A stretch of 64,000 nucleotides of DNA from Paludibacter jiangxiensis (GTDB taxonomy: Bacteria; Bacteroidota; Bacteroidia; Bacteroidales; Paludibacteraceae): the NCBI GenBank assembly GCA_945870155.1, contig CAMBSB010000011.1, forward strand, positions 1 to 64,000. The letters run 5' to 3'. Shown piece after piece: positions 46,242-54,650 of the stretch (positions within the stretch are counted from its first letter, which is position 1; each line of letters opens with the position of its first letter). A program made the position numbers and the translations under genes. The notes below the pieces were generated by a model that did no database searches, had not been told where the DNA came from, and saw only the letters and a program-made list of their open reading frames with translations.

Positions 46242-46376
46242 GATAATTTGCGTTTTTAATTTTCATATTACAAACAATTATCATTCCAAAAAATTAATAT
46301 TTTTACAAACAGTTCATAATTTTTAAATAGTTAACAATGTCTGTTCAATATTACCAATTTTTATTTTCTAAAGCTT

Positions 46377-47831
46377 TTATTTTAAGTTTTTTCTTGCCTT
46401 TAACTCTATCGTTCTAATCTTATCTTTGTACAGATTATGTCCATTCATTCTAACCACATCGAGAGATGCATCGGAGTTTTCATCCCAACGGCGACACATA
46501 TAAATAGAGTCGTAAATACGACCAATTTGATATTTGCGACTTATTGCCAACCCAAGTGCATAATCTTCGCCATAGCTGGTGTTTGGTACTTTTATTTCGC
46601 GTAAAACGGGTGTGTAAAATGCGCGTGGTGCACCTAAGCCATTGATACGCAAAGCATTATTTCTGCCATTTTCGGGTGTCCATTCTTTATGATCAATTAG
46701 CCCCGGAGCTATCGTTTCCATTTTAAAGTTAGTCATTGTGTATGACCCGATAACCATGGCACAGTTTTGCTCGTAAAAAGCATCTACAATTTTTTGTATG
46801 GTGTTTTCGGTTTCATATATGTCATCACTGTCGAGTTGAATTGCAAATTTTCCACACAAGGGCGAATCAACACCCGCATTCCAACAACCTCCAATGCCTA
46901 AATCGCTGCGATTTGGCACGATATGAATAAGACGGCTATCGGTTTTGGCAATTTCTTCAATAATTTCGGATGTACCATCGTTTGAGAAATTATCAACTAC
47001 CAATAAGTTAAATTTAAAATTGGTTTTTTGCGATAATACTGACCGAATGGCATCATCAATTGTTTTTACACGATTTCGAACCGGAATAATAACGGACGCT
47101 TCAACAGGGAAACTTCCTTCATTGAACTCGATTTTTTTGAAATCCGGAGCTAAATAGCCTCCAATTTGTTTTAAATGATCGGTACATGCCAACTCCATCT
47201 CAATTTGTATGGCACGGTTTTTTGGATCAACATAATCGAAAAGTTTTTCGCCACTTTTGCGTGTGTCAAATTCCACTTCCGAATACAGATACTCGTTAAT
47301 ATGAAACAGTTCACCTTGTTGCGAGACTTTTAGTCTGAGGTTATAAAAACCGGCATGTTTGTATTGAGATGTAGTTTCAGCAACTGCTTGTTTCAACATG
47401 GTTGAATTATAGAATAATACTGAACCAAAATTAAAATCGTCGCGCAAGCTACCTTCCTGGTAATCTATTAAAGGCAAATTGGAACGAACACCTTCTTTAA
47501 TTTCATAATAATCAGCATAAACCATTCCTGCATTGGTGCTTTCAGCGATATAGAAAAAGCGCTCCAATGCGTACTGCCCCAATTCCAGGGTCGTATCTTT
47601 GGTATAAATTAAACTGTATTTAGTGTCCGAAACTGCTGCAATTTTAGAAACAGTTTCGTGGCTAAATAATGCATCAATCACCATTGTCTCTACACCCGGA
47701 ATTGAGTTTTCTAGTTTTTTATTTGTTAATAAAAACACTTTATTTACCAATTTTGATGCCAATAAGTTTTGTGCTGTTTTTTGAGCCTGATCGTTTTCGT
47801 TGTAAGTTATAAAACAATTAATCTGTTTCAT
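46377..47831 (-). CDS. family 2 glycosyltransferase
   Basis: A 484-residue protein. The second half is a GT-A domain: EASVIIPVRNRVKTIDDAIRSVLSQ, the nucleotide-binding LLVVDNFSNDGTSEIIEE and the metal motif QLDSDDIYE. The N-terminal ~240 residues look like a partial, degenerate GT-A domain (CFITYNENDQAQKTAQNL, MVYADYYEIKEG), so the protein may be a duplicated pair with one active half. It has no membrane segment. Donor and acceptor are unknown. It starts 40 bp after the NagB/PIG-L gene in the salvage operon. Confidence 0.85.
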   Translation of the reverse strand: MKQINCFITYNENDQAQKTAQNLLASKLVNKVFLLTNKKLENSIPGVETMVIDALFSHETVSKIAAVSDTKYSLIYTKDTTLELGQYALERFFYIAESTNAGMVYADYYEIKEGVRSNLPLIDYQEGSLRDDFNFGSVLFYNSTMLKQAVAETTSQYKHAGFYNLRLKVSQQGELFHINEYLYSEVEFDTRKSGEKLFDYVDPKNRAIQIEMELACTDHLKQIGGYLAPDFKKIEFNEGSFPVEASVIIPVRNRVKTIDDAIRSVLSQKTNFKFNLLVVDNFSNDGTSEIIEEIAKTDSRLIHIVPNRSDLGIGGCWNAGVDSPLCGKFAIQLDSDDIYETENTIQKIVDAFYEQNCAMVIGSYTMTNFKMETIAPGLIDHKEWTPENGRNNALRINGLGAPRAFYTPVLREIKVPNTSYGEDYALGLAISRKYQIGRIYDSIYMCRRWDENSDASLDVVRMNGHNLYKDKIRTIELKARKNLK

Positions 47832-47871
47832 TCTGTTTTTTTGTTTTTAGTGTTTCTGTTAGTTTTATATT

Positions 47872-49860
47872 TCAATCTTGAGGAATTTTATATTCTACAA
47901 AAGCCTCAATTGCTTCATACGAAGCCAAACCCAAATGTGTATATAGCTCTGCAGTAGCCCTGTTTCGTTCTTCGGAACGTTGCCAAAACAGCCTTTCATC
48001 ATTGCCCATATACGGAGCACTTTCCATTTGCGACTGGTGTTTAAGAATTGCATTTCGTTTGTTTCTTAATTCTTCGGGGCTAATAGGCACAGCCATTTCG
48101 ATGTGGTCAATTTCCCATTCTTTCCAAGCACCTCTGTACATCCAAACCCTGCAATCTTTCATCCATTTTTCGTTTTTCAATATATCAATCGCTGCCAATG
48201 CAGCATCCAAGCATACTTTGTGTGTACCATGAGGATCGGCTAAATCTCCCGCCACATAAATTTGATTTGGTTGTAATTCTTTTAATAAATCAATAATAAT
48301 CTGTACATCATCCATACTTATCGCTCCTTTTTTAACAGTACCGGTTTCGTAAAATGGCAGATTTAGGAAATGAACATTTTTAGATGGAAGTTGAATAAAT
48401 CTACAAGCTGCTTTCGCTTCTCCACGCCTAATCAGGGCTTTGAGTTCCAGAATTTCACGCGTATCTAAATCGCCTTCTTTTTTATCCTGTAAAATGAATT
48501 TTCTAAACTCTTCATATTTATTGTTTAGCACTGTATTATTGCTGTCGAACATATCCTTGAAGCCTTTCATAAATGACAGGAAGCGAATAATTTCATCATC
48601 AGCTACAGCAATATTTCCTGAAGTTTGATATGCAACATGCACATTGTGTTTTTGGTCAATCAAACGTTTAAAAGTACCACCCATAGAAATTACATCATCA
48701 TCGGGATGTGGACTGAAAATCAAAATGTTTTTGGGGTATGGGAGAGCTCTTTCAGGTCGATTTGTATCATCTGCATTTGGCTTCCCTCCCGGCCATCCGG
48801 TGATAGTGTGTTGTAAGTCGTTGAATATTTGTATATTAACATTGTAAGCTGAGCCATAAATAGCCAACAATTCACTCAAACCATTTTCATTGTAATCTTT
48901 ATTTGTTAGTTTTAAAATTGGTTTTTTTACATTCATACAAAGCCAAATAATAGCTCGACGTATTAATTTTTCGTCCCATTCGCAGGAAGTAACCAGCCAC
49001 GGACGACTTATTCGATTGAGTTCGCTTGCAGCTGAGAGGTCGCAAATAATTTTTACATTACTATGTGTTTGTAAATATGATGCTGGAAGTGAATCAGTTA
49101 CAGGGCCTTCGATGGCTGATTTTATAACTGATGATTTATGTTCGCCCCAAGCCACCAATACGATTCTTTTTGCTTTAAGTATAGTTCCTACGCCTAGCGT
49201 GATTGCACTAATAGGTACTAATTCTATACTTCCAAATAACTCAGAGGCATCTTTGCGCGATAAGTTGTCTAAAAGAATTAATCTGGTTGATGAATTTAAT
49301 TGTGAGCCGGGCTCGTTTATTCCGATATTTCCGGAACGTCCAATTCCCAGAATCTGAAAATCAATTCCACCTAAATCGACAATTTTTTGTTCGTATTTTT
49401 TGCATTCATTGATAATTTCTGATTTATCTACCGTAATATCAGGAGAATAAATATTGTGCGGGTTTACATCAATGTGGTTGAATAACAGTTCTTTAAGTTT
49501 GTGTAAACATGCTTTTGAATTTTTACTCAATGGGTAAAATTCAAATAAGTTTACAAAACTCACATTTTTAAAACTAAGACCTGCTTCTTTATGCAATCTT
49601 ACTAATTCGGCATATATACCTACATGTGTTTTGCCATTTGTTAACCCGATTACGCAATTTTCGTTTGTTTTTTGTTTCTCAATAATCAATGAAGCTATTT
49701 CATTGGCAATATATTTTGCACCTATTGATTCGTTATCAAAAATTTCAGTTGGTGTTTTCTCAAATCTAGTTACTCTCGATAATTCAAAAACATCTTCAGG
49801 TTGATAGTACTTTTTAGCAACACGAGTTAATGTTATGTATGAACTTAAATTTGTTTTCAT
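47872..49860 (-). CDS. NagB-like/PIG-L deacetylase fusion with a degenerate NagB active site
   Basis: A 662-residue two-domain protein heading the operon. Residues ~30-290 are a glucosamine-6-phosphate deaminase (NagB) fold; ~370-600 are a PIG-L/LmbE deacetylase with an intact zinc motif (SPHPDDDVISMGG) and DPHGTH. In the NagB half the catalytic positions are lost. The Asp of NxDE is Phe106 (NLFEF), and the D-G-H of GIGxDGHI is S-G-N (Ser176, Asn178). The phosphate loop reads TNGKTHVG instead of TGSTP-type. Only the Glu of NEPG remains. Deamination is therefore unlikely. The PIG-L half could deacetylate GlcNAc-6-P, a step for which no nagA is seen here (inference). Confidence 0.88.
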   Translation of the reverse strand: MKTNLSSYITLTRVAKKYYQPEDVFELSRVTRFEKTPTEIFDNESIGAKYIANEIASLIIEKQKTNENCVIGLTNGKTHVGIYAELVRLHKEAGLSFKNVSFVNLFEFYPLSKNSKACLHKLKELLFNHIDVNPHNIYSPDITVDKSEIINECKKYEQKIVDLGGIDFQILGIGRSGNIGINEPGSQLNSSTRLILLDNLSRKDASELFGSIELVPISAITLGVGTILKAKRIVLVAWGEHKSSVIKSAIEGPVTDSLPASYLQTHSNVKIICDLSAASELNRISRPWLVTSCEWDEKLIRRAIIWLCMNVKKPILKLTNKDYNENGLSELLAIYGSAYNVNIQIFNDLQHTITGWPGGKPNADDTNRPERALPYPKNILIFSPHPDDDVISMGGTFKRLIDQKHNVHVAYQTSGNIAVADDEIIRFLSFMKGFKDMFDSNNTVLNNKYEEFRKFILQDKKEGDLDTREILELKALIRRGEAKAACRFIQLPSKNVHFLNLPFYETGTVKKGAISMDDVQIIIDLLKELQPNQIYVAGDLADPHGTHKVCLDAALAAIDILKNEKWMKDCRVWMYRGAWKEWEIDHIEMAVPISPEELRNKRNAILKHQSQMESAPYMGNDERLFWQRSEERNRATAELYTHLGLASYEAIEAFVEYKIPQD

Positions 49861-49887
49861 TCTATTTTTAATGGTTTAATTTGGGGT

Positions 49888-49918
49888 CAAAAATACTAAA
49901 AATTTCGCAATATTCAAA
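49888..49918 (-). promoter_or_regulatory. promoter of the NagB/PIG-L to ampG operon
   Basis: On the minus strand: TTTG at 49918-49915, a 19-bp spacer and TATTTTTG at 49895-49888, a full -33/-7 match. The -33 box touches the 30-bp palindrome at 49916-49945. Confidence 0.7.
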
Positions 49919-49945
49919 TTTAATGCAAACGTTTGCATTAAATTT
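49916..49945. promoter_or_regulatory. 30-bp perfect palindrome, LacI-type operator
   Basis: All 15 bases on each side of the centre (between 49930 and 49931) are complementary. The core TGCAAACGTTTGCA has the central CG typical of LacI-family sites. It lies between divergent salvage operons, overlaps the -33 box of the minus operon and lies 20 bp upstream of the plus operon's -33 box. It is too AT-rich at its ends and too short-looped to be a terminator. Confidence 0.8.
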
Positions 49946-49964
49946 TGCTTTTTTGTCATTTTTC

Positions 49965-49996
49965 TTTGGTTGAGTCAATCATTTTGTGTTATTTTG
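49965..49996 (+). promoter_or_regulatory. promoter of the murK-murQ operon
   Basis: TTTG at 49965-49968, a 21-bp spacer and TATTTTG at 49990-49996 (one base short of the consensus box). The same TATTTTG form precedes topA. The ATG follows 39 bp downstream. Confidence 0.5.
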
Positions 49997-50035
49997 CACT
50001 TATTATTAAATCGTTAATTTTAAAAATTCTTCATT

Positions 50036-50869
50036 ATGAATCTTATTGCAGATAGTGGATCTACAAAAACGCACTGGTGTTTGGTTGAAAACGGCCAAAT
50101 TATCAAACAAATATTCACTAAAGGAATTAACCCTTTTTATCAGACGGAAAATGAGATAAAAACAGAAATTGAAATGTTCTTACTCCCGGAATTATCTATT
50201 CAAAATGTTAGTAAAATTTTCTTTTATGGTGCTGGTTGTTCCTTCCCCGATAAAAAAGTAATGATAAGCAATGCTTTAGGAAGTTTTTTCAAACACATTA
50301 GTATCGAAGTTCAAAGTGATTTGCTCGCAGCTGCACGCGCTTTGTTTGGTCATAATCAAGGCATTGCTTGTATTTTGGGTACGGGTTCAAATTCATGTTT
50401 TTACGACGGAAGTAAAATTGTGGAGAATGTATCACCTTTGGGTTTTATATTGGGTGATGAAGGAAGTGGAGCTGTTTTAGGTAAAACATTGGTGTCGGAT
50501 TGTTTGAAAAATCAGTTATCTTCAACATTGAAAGAGAAATTCCTAAACCAGTATAATATTACATCGGCCGAAATACTCGAAAATGTTTACAAAAAACCTT
50601 TTCCGAATCGGTTTTTAGCAAAATTCACTACATTTTTAAGTGAAAATATTCATGAAAAAGAAATTTATAATATAGTTTACGCTGGTTTTACTTCGTTCAT
50701 TAAGCGCAATATTGCTCAATATCAAACAGATGGACTAAAAGTGGGTTTTGTGGGTTCAATTGCATTTTATTTTAAAGATATATTATATAAAGTTGCATTA
50801 GAAAATGGATTGAAGGTCGATATTATTGACCAAAGTCCCATGAATGGATTAGTGAGCTTTCACAAATAA
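50036..50869 (+). CDS. murK: BadF/BcrA-type amino-sugar kinase, probably MurNAc kinase
   Basis: A 277-residue ASKHA-fold kinase. Phosphate-1 motif DSGSTKTHW is at the N-terminus, the catalytic Asp region VQSDLLAAARAL is in the middle, and phosphate-2 is ILGTGSNS followed by GFILGDEGSGAVLG. The family includes GlcNAc kinases and the MurNAc kinase MurK, which makes MurNAc-6-P. The next gene is murQ, whose substrate is MurNAc-6-P, as in the murTKQ cluster of Tannerella forsythia, so MurNAc is the likely substrate; GlcNAc is the alternative. Its last two codons and stop lie in the end of a mobile repeat. Confidence 0.85.
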   Translation: MNLIADSGSTKTHWCLVENGQIIKQIFTKGINPFYQTENEIKTEIEMFLLPELSIQNVSKIFFYGAGCSFPDKKVMISNALGSFFKHISIEVQSDLLAAARALFGHNQGIACILGTGSNSCFYDGSKIVENVSPLGFILGDEGSGAVLGKTLVSDCLKNQLSSTLKEKFLNQYNITSAEILENVYKKPFPNRFLAKFTTFLSENIHEKEIYNIVYAGFTSFIKRNIAQYQTDGLKVGFVGSIAFYFKDILYKVALENGLKVDIIDQSPMNGLVSFHK

Positions 50870-51017
50870 TCTGCCCCCCAACCCCCTAAAGGTGGAGTTT
50901 TGGCGCATCTTTAAAAGTTAGTTCATAAAATTGAATGACTATATATATCACCAATTTAACTCAATTATTATTAATAAAATCGTTGTTATAAAATCTTAAA
51001 GGGTGGCTGAGTTGTAA
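50862..51017. mobile_element. MITE-like element between murK and murQ
   Basis: About 156 bp. The left end CAAATAATCTGCCCCCC resembles the GTAAATACTCAGCC ends of the copies at 2022 and 6480. The right end read inward has ACTCAGCCACC. It contains the GC hairpin (one mismatch, GGTGG) and an internal part shared with 28147-28322. No target duplication is evident. It overlaps the murK stop codon. Confidence 0.55.
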
Positions 51018-51054
51018 GTTAAAATTACAATTAAAACAAATAAAAACATATTGA

Positions 51055-51939
51055 ATGAAAGACATAAATAAAAAAAACCAAAATGATAACTTAATGAATT
51101 CACCACATGATATGGTTGGTGGTTTTGTAAAAATTACTGAGCAAAATTCATTGCACGATGACCTTGATAAAAAATCAGTACATCAACTTCTTTCCGAAAT
51201 GAATGAGGAGGATTTGAAAGTTCCTTTGGCAGTTTCGAAAGCATTGCCTCAAATTGAAACATTGGTTCTTGGAATTGTTGAAAGGATGAAGCGCGGAGGT
51301 CGAATTTTTTACATGGGTGCGGGAACCAGCGGTCGTTTGGGAGTGCTAGATGCATCCGAGATCCCACCAACTTTTGGTATGCCGCCACATTTGGTTGTAG
51401 GACTAATTGCCGGTGGTGATATTGCCTTGCGCAATCCGGTAGAAAATGCCGAAGATAATTTGGAACGTGGTTGGCAAGAACTTTTGGAACATAATATCAA
51501 TGCCAATGATACAGTTGTTGGTATAGCAGCCTCTGGTACAACGCCTTATGTAATTGGTGCGTTGCGCAATGCCAGAGCCAATGGGATTTTAACGGCTTCA
51601 GTTTCGTGTAATCCAAATTCTCCAATTGCACAAGAAGCTGAAATAAAAATTGAAGCCATTGTAGGTCCGGAATTTGTAACCGGAAGCACCAGATTAAAAT
51701 CAGGCACCGCTCAAAAACTTATTTTAAACCTGATAACCACTACAACCATGATCAAGTTGGGGCGTGTTAAAGGGAACAAAATGGTCAATATGCAATTGTC
51801 AAATGCCAAATTAGTAGACCGAGGAGCAAGGATGATAGTGGAGGAATTGGGGTTGAAATATGAACAAGCAAAAAATATATTATTGATACATGGTTCAGTA
51901 AAAAAAGCCATAGAAGCCTATAAATCAGAGAATAAGTAA
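51055..51939 (+). CDS. murQ: N-acetylmuramic acid 6-phosphate etherase
   Basis: A 294-residue SIS-fold lyase that removes D-lactate from MurNAc-6-P to give GlcNAc-6-P. The key blocks FYMGAGTSGRLGVLDASEIPPTFG (catalytic Glu in DASE), AEDNLERGW (second Glu) and GIAASGTTPYVIGAL are intact. The C-terminal GTAQKLILNLITTTTMIKLGRV is typical. About 10 residues at the N-terminus are poorly conserved, and MNSPHDMVGG could be an alternative start. It follows murK across a mobile repeat and precedes DUF1460 by 34 bp. Confidence 0.97.
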   Translation: MKDINKKNQNDNLMNSPHDMVGGFVKITEQNSLHDDLDKKSVHQLLSEMNEEDLKVPLAVSKALPQIETLVLGIVERMKRGGRIFYMGAGTSGRLGVLDASEIPPTFGMPPHLVVGLIAGGDIALRNPVENAEDNLERGWQELLEHNINANDTVVGIAASGTTPYVIGALRNARANGILTASVSCNPNSPIAQEAEIKIEAIVGPEFVTGSTRLKSGTAQKLILNLITTTTMIKLGRVKGNKMVNMQLSNAKLVDRGARMIVEELGLKYEQAKNILLIHGSVKKAIEAYKSENK

Positions 51940-51973
51940 ATAAATTGGCATACAATTATATAAAAACATTGGT

Positions 51974-52927
51974 ATGAAAATAAAATTTTTTGCGTCAATA
52001 TTGCTGTTGTTTTTATCCGTTTCAATTCTGTTTTCTCAGTCAAATTTAAGTAATTCCGTTCTTGAATCAAATGCTATAAAAACATTTGATGATATAGTTT
52101 CAAAATACAAGTACGATAATTATTACTCGATTAATAATTTGATGATAAAAATAGGGCACGAATTTTTGGGTAAGCCTTATGTAGGACATACACTTGAAAT
52201 AAACGACTCAGAACAATTAGTTGTAAACCTGAGTGAATTTGATTGCACCACTTTTGCCGAAAATTGTTTGGCATTAGCCCGTACACTCAAAAATCCGGTT
52301 TGTACATATGATACTTTCAAAAAAGAACTCAGTAAAATCAGATATAGAAACGGTGAATTGATGGATTACACTTCACGTTTACATTATTTTTCCGATTGGA
52401 TATACGACAATGAGAAAAAGAAAATTGTAAGTAATATAAGTTGTAAACTTGGTAACGTGCCTTTTAATAACTATGTTGATTTTATGAGCACGCATTCGGA
52501 AAATTATAAAATACTGAAAAATAAACCGGATTTTATAAATATAATCTCTACAATAGAAAAAGAAATTTCAGCAAGAAAAAGTTGTTATATCCCTAAAAAT
52601 GACTTGAAAAAGTATGAATCTTTAATACAAGATGGTGATATTTTGGGGATTACAACAAACATTAAGGGGCTGGATATCACTCATGTAGTTTTGGCAATTT
52701 ATGAAAACGAAGAACTACATATGTTGCATGCCAGTTCAAAATATATGAAAGTTGTAATCTCAACTGAAACCTTAGCTGAATATTTGGCTAATAGAAGCGA
52801 TGCAACAGGCATTGTTATTGCCCGTCCTTATATTTGGCTAATAGAAGCGATGCAACAGGCATTGTTATTGCCCGTCCTTTGTAACTTTTCTGCCCCCCAA
52901 CCCCCTAAAGGGGGAGTATGTAAATAG
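51974..52927 (+). CDS. DUF1460 NlpC/P60-like amidase with a frameshifted C-terminus
   Basis: A 317-residue exported protein (signal peptide ending ILFSQS). The papain-like pair is Cys91 in SEFDCTTFAENC and His237 in GLDITHVVLAIYE. DUF1460 proteins are thought to be N-acetylmuramoyl-L-alanine amidases or related peptidases. Up to ARP285 the sequence is normal and the native end would be ...ARPL (286 residues). A 50-bp tandem duplication shifts the frame, so the last 32 residues are novel: the duplicated DNA in another frame (YIWLIEAMQQ...), then SAPQPPKGG from a GC-rich repeat. The catalytic core is untouched, so the protein may still work. Confidence 0.88.
   Translation: MKIKFFASILLLFLSVSILFSQSNLSNSVLESNAIKTFDDIVSKYKYDNYYSINNLMIKIGHEFLGKPYVGHTLEINDSEQLVVNLSEFDCTTFAENCLALARTLKNPVCTYDTFKKELSKIRYRNGELMDYTSRLHYFSDWIYDNEKKKIVSNISCKLGNVPFNNYVDFMSTHSENYKILKNKPDFINIISTIEKEISARKSCYIPKNDLKKYESLIQDGDILGITTNIKGLDITHVVLAIYENEELHMLHASSKYMKVVISTETLAEYLANRSDATGIVIARPYIWLIEAMQQALLLPVLCNFSAPQPPKGGVCK
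52781..52880. repeat. 50-bp tandem duplication in the DUF1460 gene
   Basis: Positions 52781-52830 and 52831-52880 match at 49 of 50 bases, differing only at the last (A against T). Because 50 is not a multiple of 3 the second copy is read out of frame. Without it the gene would end at TTG TAA right after ATGIVIARP. Confidence 0.95.
52881..52916. repeat. GC-rich hairpin repeat at the end of the DUF1460 gene
   Basis: GTAACTTTTCTGCC then CCCCAACCCCCTAAAGGGGG, the inverted form of the 197-231 repeat with a GTAA end like the MITE termini. It supplies the last residues of the frameshifted DUF1460 protein. A GAAAATTAC at 52946-52954 could be the other end of a short 74-bp element. Confidence 0.65.
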
Positions 52928-52972
52928 TTTAAAAAATGACTTGATGAAAATTACTACTTTCAATTCTATTAT

Positions 52973-53455
52973 ATGATTATTGATTTACAGGATATTAGCA
53001 TTCGAAGTGTGGAGTTAAATGATATAGACGAAATGATACTGCATCGCATAAATTATTTAACCGAAATGCAGGGAGTACGTGATGCTTCAACCATTAAAAA
53101 ACTCAAAGCAGAACTCAAAGCATTTTTTGAGAACGGAATTAAAAGTGGAAGTTTTATTGCGCTTGTCGCTAAATATAAGCATATTACACTCTCATATGGA
53201 GCAATAATTCTACATACAGTTCCCGGAGATTTTAATTGTTCATTCTATTTGGAAGGTGATATTTTAAATATGTATACCATCCCCGAAGCTCGTAATCAAG
53301 GCATTTCTACCCTAATTTTAAAACAATTAATTGCCGAAGCAAAACTTTTAGGAGTTACAAAATTAGCATTACACACTTCTGTAGCAGGTGAAAAACTCTA
53401 TCGATCAGCAGGTTTTAAAAAACCTGAATATCCTTTTTTGGAGTTGTCCGTTTAA
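52973..53455 (+). CDS. GNAT-family N-acetyltransferase
   Basis: A 160-residue acetyl-CoA-dependent acetyltransferase. The N-terminal strand ISIRSVELNDIDEMILHRI, the strand before the CoA loop (LNMYTIPEARNQGISTLIL, P-loop RNQGIS) and the end LYRSAGFKKP are standard. Acceptor unknown; as last gene of the murK-murQ-DUF1460 operon it might acetylate an amino sugar or a peptide amine (inference). It ends 14 bp from the convergent namZ stop. Confidence 0.85.
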   Translation: MIIDLQDISIRSVELNDIDEMILHRINYLTEMQGVRDASTIKKLKAELKAFFENGIKSGSFIALVAKYKHITLSYGAIILHTVPGDFNCSFYLEGDILNMYTIPEARNQGISTLILKQLIAEAKLLGVTKLALHTSVAGEKLYRSAGFKKPEYPFLELSV

Positions 53456-53469
53456 TTTTTAAGTTATTT

Positions 53470-54633
53470 TTATTCGGGATAAAGCAAATAAGGTTTTCTC
53501 TTTATTTTGAACTTCTTTACATCATTTTTCCAACTTGATTTAATTTCAGAAGCACTTTTTCCCTCCACAATCATTTTACGTACATAATCAACCCCTATCA
53601 GTTTTTCGAAAAATGGTGTGAAAAATGCATCTCCAATTTTCATATTTTGGTAAGCTTCAATCAGATATGATAAATCAACACCTTTTTTAAATAATTCTTT
53701 ATTTGTAGGTTCTTTTTGCAAATTCACTCCAAAACATATTTGGTTTAACTGAGGTGGATTTTTAGCTCCGGACACACTTCGAGGGGTAAAAGAATAAGAA
53801 TAACCGGTCATAAGCGGATTTCCAAATTGTTGAAAAGGCGCATCGGTTCCTCGTCCAAGGCTTACTTGTGTAGCTTCGAAATAGCAAAGCGAAGGATAAA
53901 GATAAACCGAACGCATATTTGGTAAATTGGGAGAAGGAGGAACCGGTAAAATATAGCGCATTTTATGTGTATAATTTAAACAAGGTACAACAGTTAAATC
54001 ACATTTAGCACCATTTTTCAACCACTTTTCACCATTAGTCATCAATGCCAACTCGCCTAAAGTCATTCCATGTACAACAGGTATAGGCAAAATACCTACT
54101 CCTGATTTGTATTTCATATCTAAAATTGGTCCATCCACATAAAAACCATTTGGATTTGGTCGGTCCAGTACAATAATCTTTTTATTGTGAATTGCACACA
54201 TATTCATGGCGTGAACCAGGGTTGTAAGATAAGTATAGTATCGTAGCCCAACATCCTGTAAATCAAATACTAAAACATCGATTTTCTGAATTATGGAATC
54301 CATAGATTTCTCGCCATTCCCGCCATAAAGCGAATGAATTGAGAGACCGGTTTTTACATCAATTGAATTATCAACTTTTTCGCCGGCATCGGCTGTACCT
54401 CTAAAACCATGTTCCGGAGAAAAGATTGTTATAATTTTAATTTTTTTGCTGTGTAAAAAATCAACAATATTTTCGTCGCCAATACGTCCTGTTTGATTAG
54501 TTAAAACAGCAATATTTTTACTTTCTAATAATGGCAAATAAGTATTGGGTTGTTCTGCTCCAACAAGTATTTTAAGAGCTGATAAATTAAATATTGTAAA
54601 CCAAAATGCGATTGCAAAAACTACTTTTTTCAT
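53470..54633 (-). CDS. namZ: NamZ-like exo-beta-N-acetylmuramidase (DUF1343)
   Basis: A 387-residue exported protein. I start at ATG 54633 (MKKVVFAIAFWFTIFNLSA), which gives a signal peptide and 17 bp of spacing. The family blocks are VLTNQTG, TIFSPEHGFRGTADAGEKV, IHSLYG, VLVFDLQDVGLRYYTY, VLDRPNPNG, VVHGMTLGELA and GRGTDAPFQQFG. DUF1343 is the NamZ/GH171 family, whose Bacillus subtilis member removes terminal MurNAc from glycan ends. It would feed MurNAc to the adjacent symporter and then MurK/MurQ. The short gap to the upstream symporter gene indicates an operon. Confidence 0.88.
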   Translation of the reverse strand: MKKVVFAIAFWFTIFNLSALKILVGAEQPNTYLPLLESKNIAVLTNQTGRIGDENIVDFLHSKKIKIITIFSPEHGFRGTADAGEKVDNSIDVKTGLSIHSLYGGNGEKSMDSIIQKIDVLVFDLQDVGLRYYTYLTTLVHAMNMCAIHNKKIIVLDRPNPNGFYVDGPILDMKYKSGVGILPIPVVHGMTLGELALMTNGEKWLKNGAKCDLTVVPCLNYTHKMRYILPVPPSPNLPNMRSVYLYPSLCYFEATQVSLGRGTDAPFQQFGNPLMTGYSYSFTPRSVSGAKNPPQLNQICFGVNLQKEPTNKELFKKGVDLSYLIEAYQNMKIGDAFFTPFFEKLIGVDYVRKMIVEGKSASEIKSSWKNDVKKFKIKRKPYLLYPE

Positions 54634-54650
54634 ATTAAAACTATTAAATA

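Noticed and set aside
49916-49945. 30-bp palindrome as a terminator
   Set aside because: It lies between two divergent start codons, has no T run and no loop, and its core recurs at other promoters, so an operator fits better.
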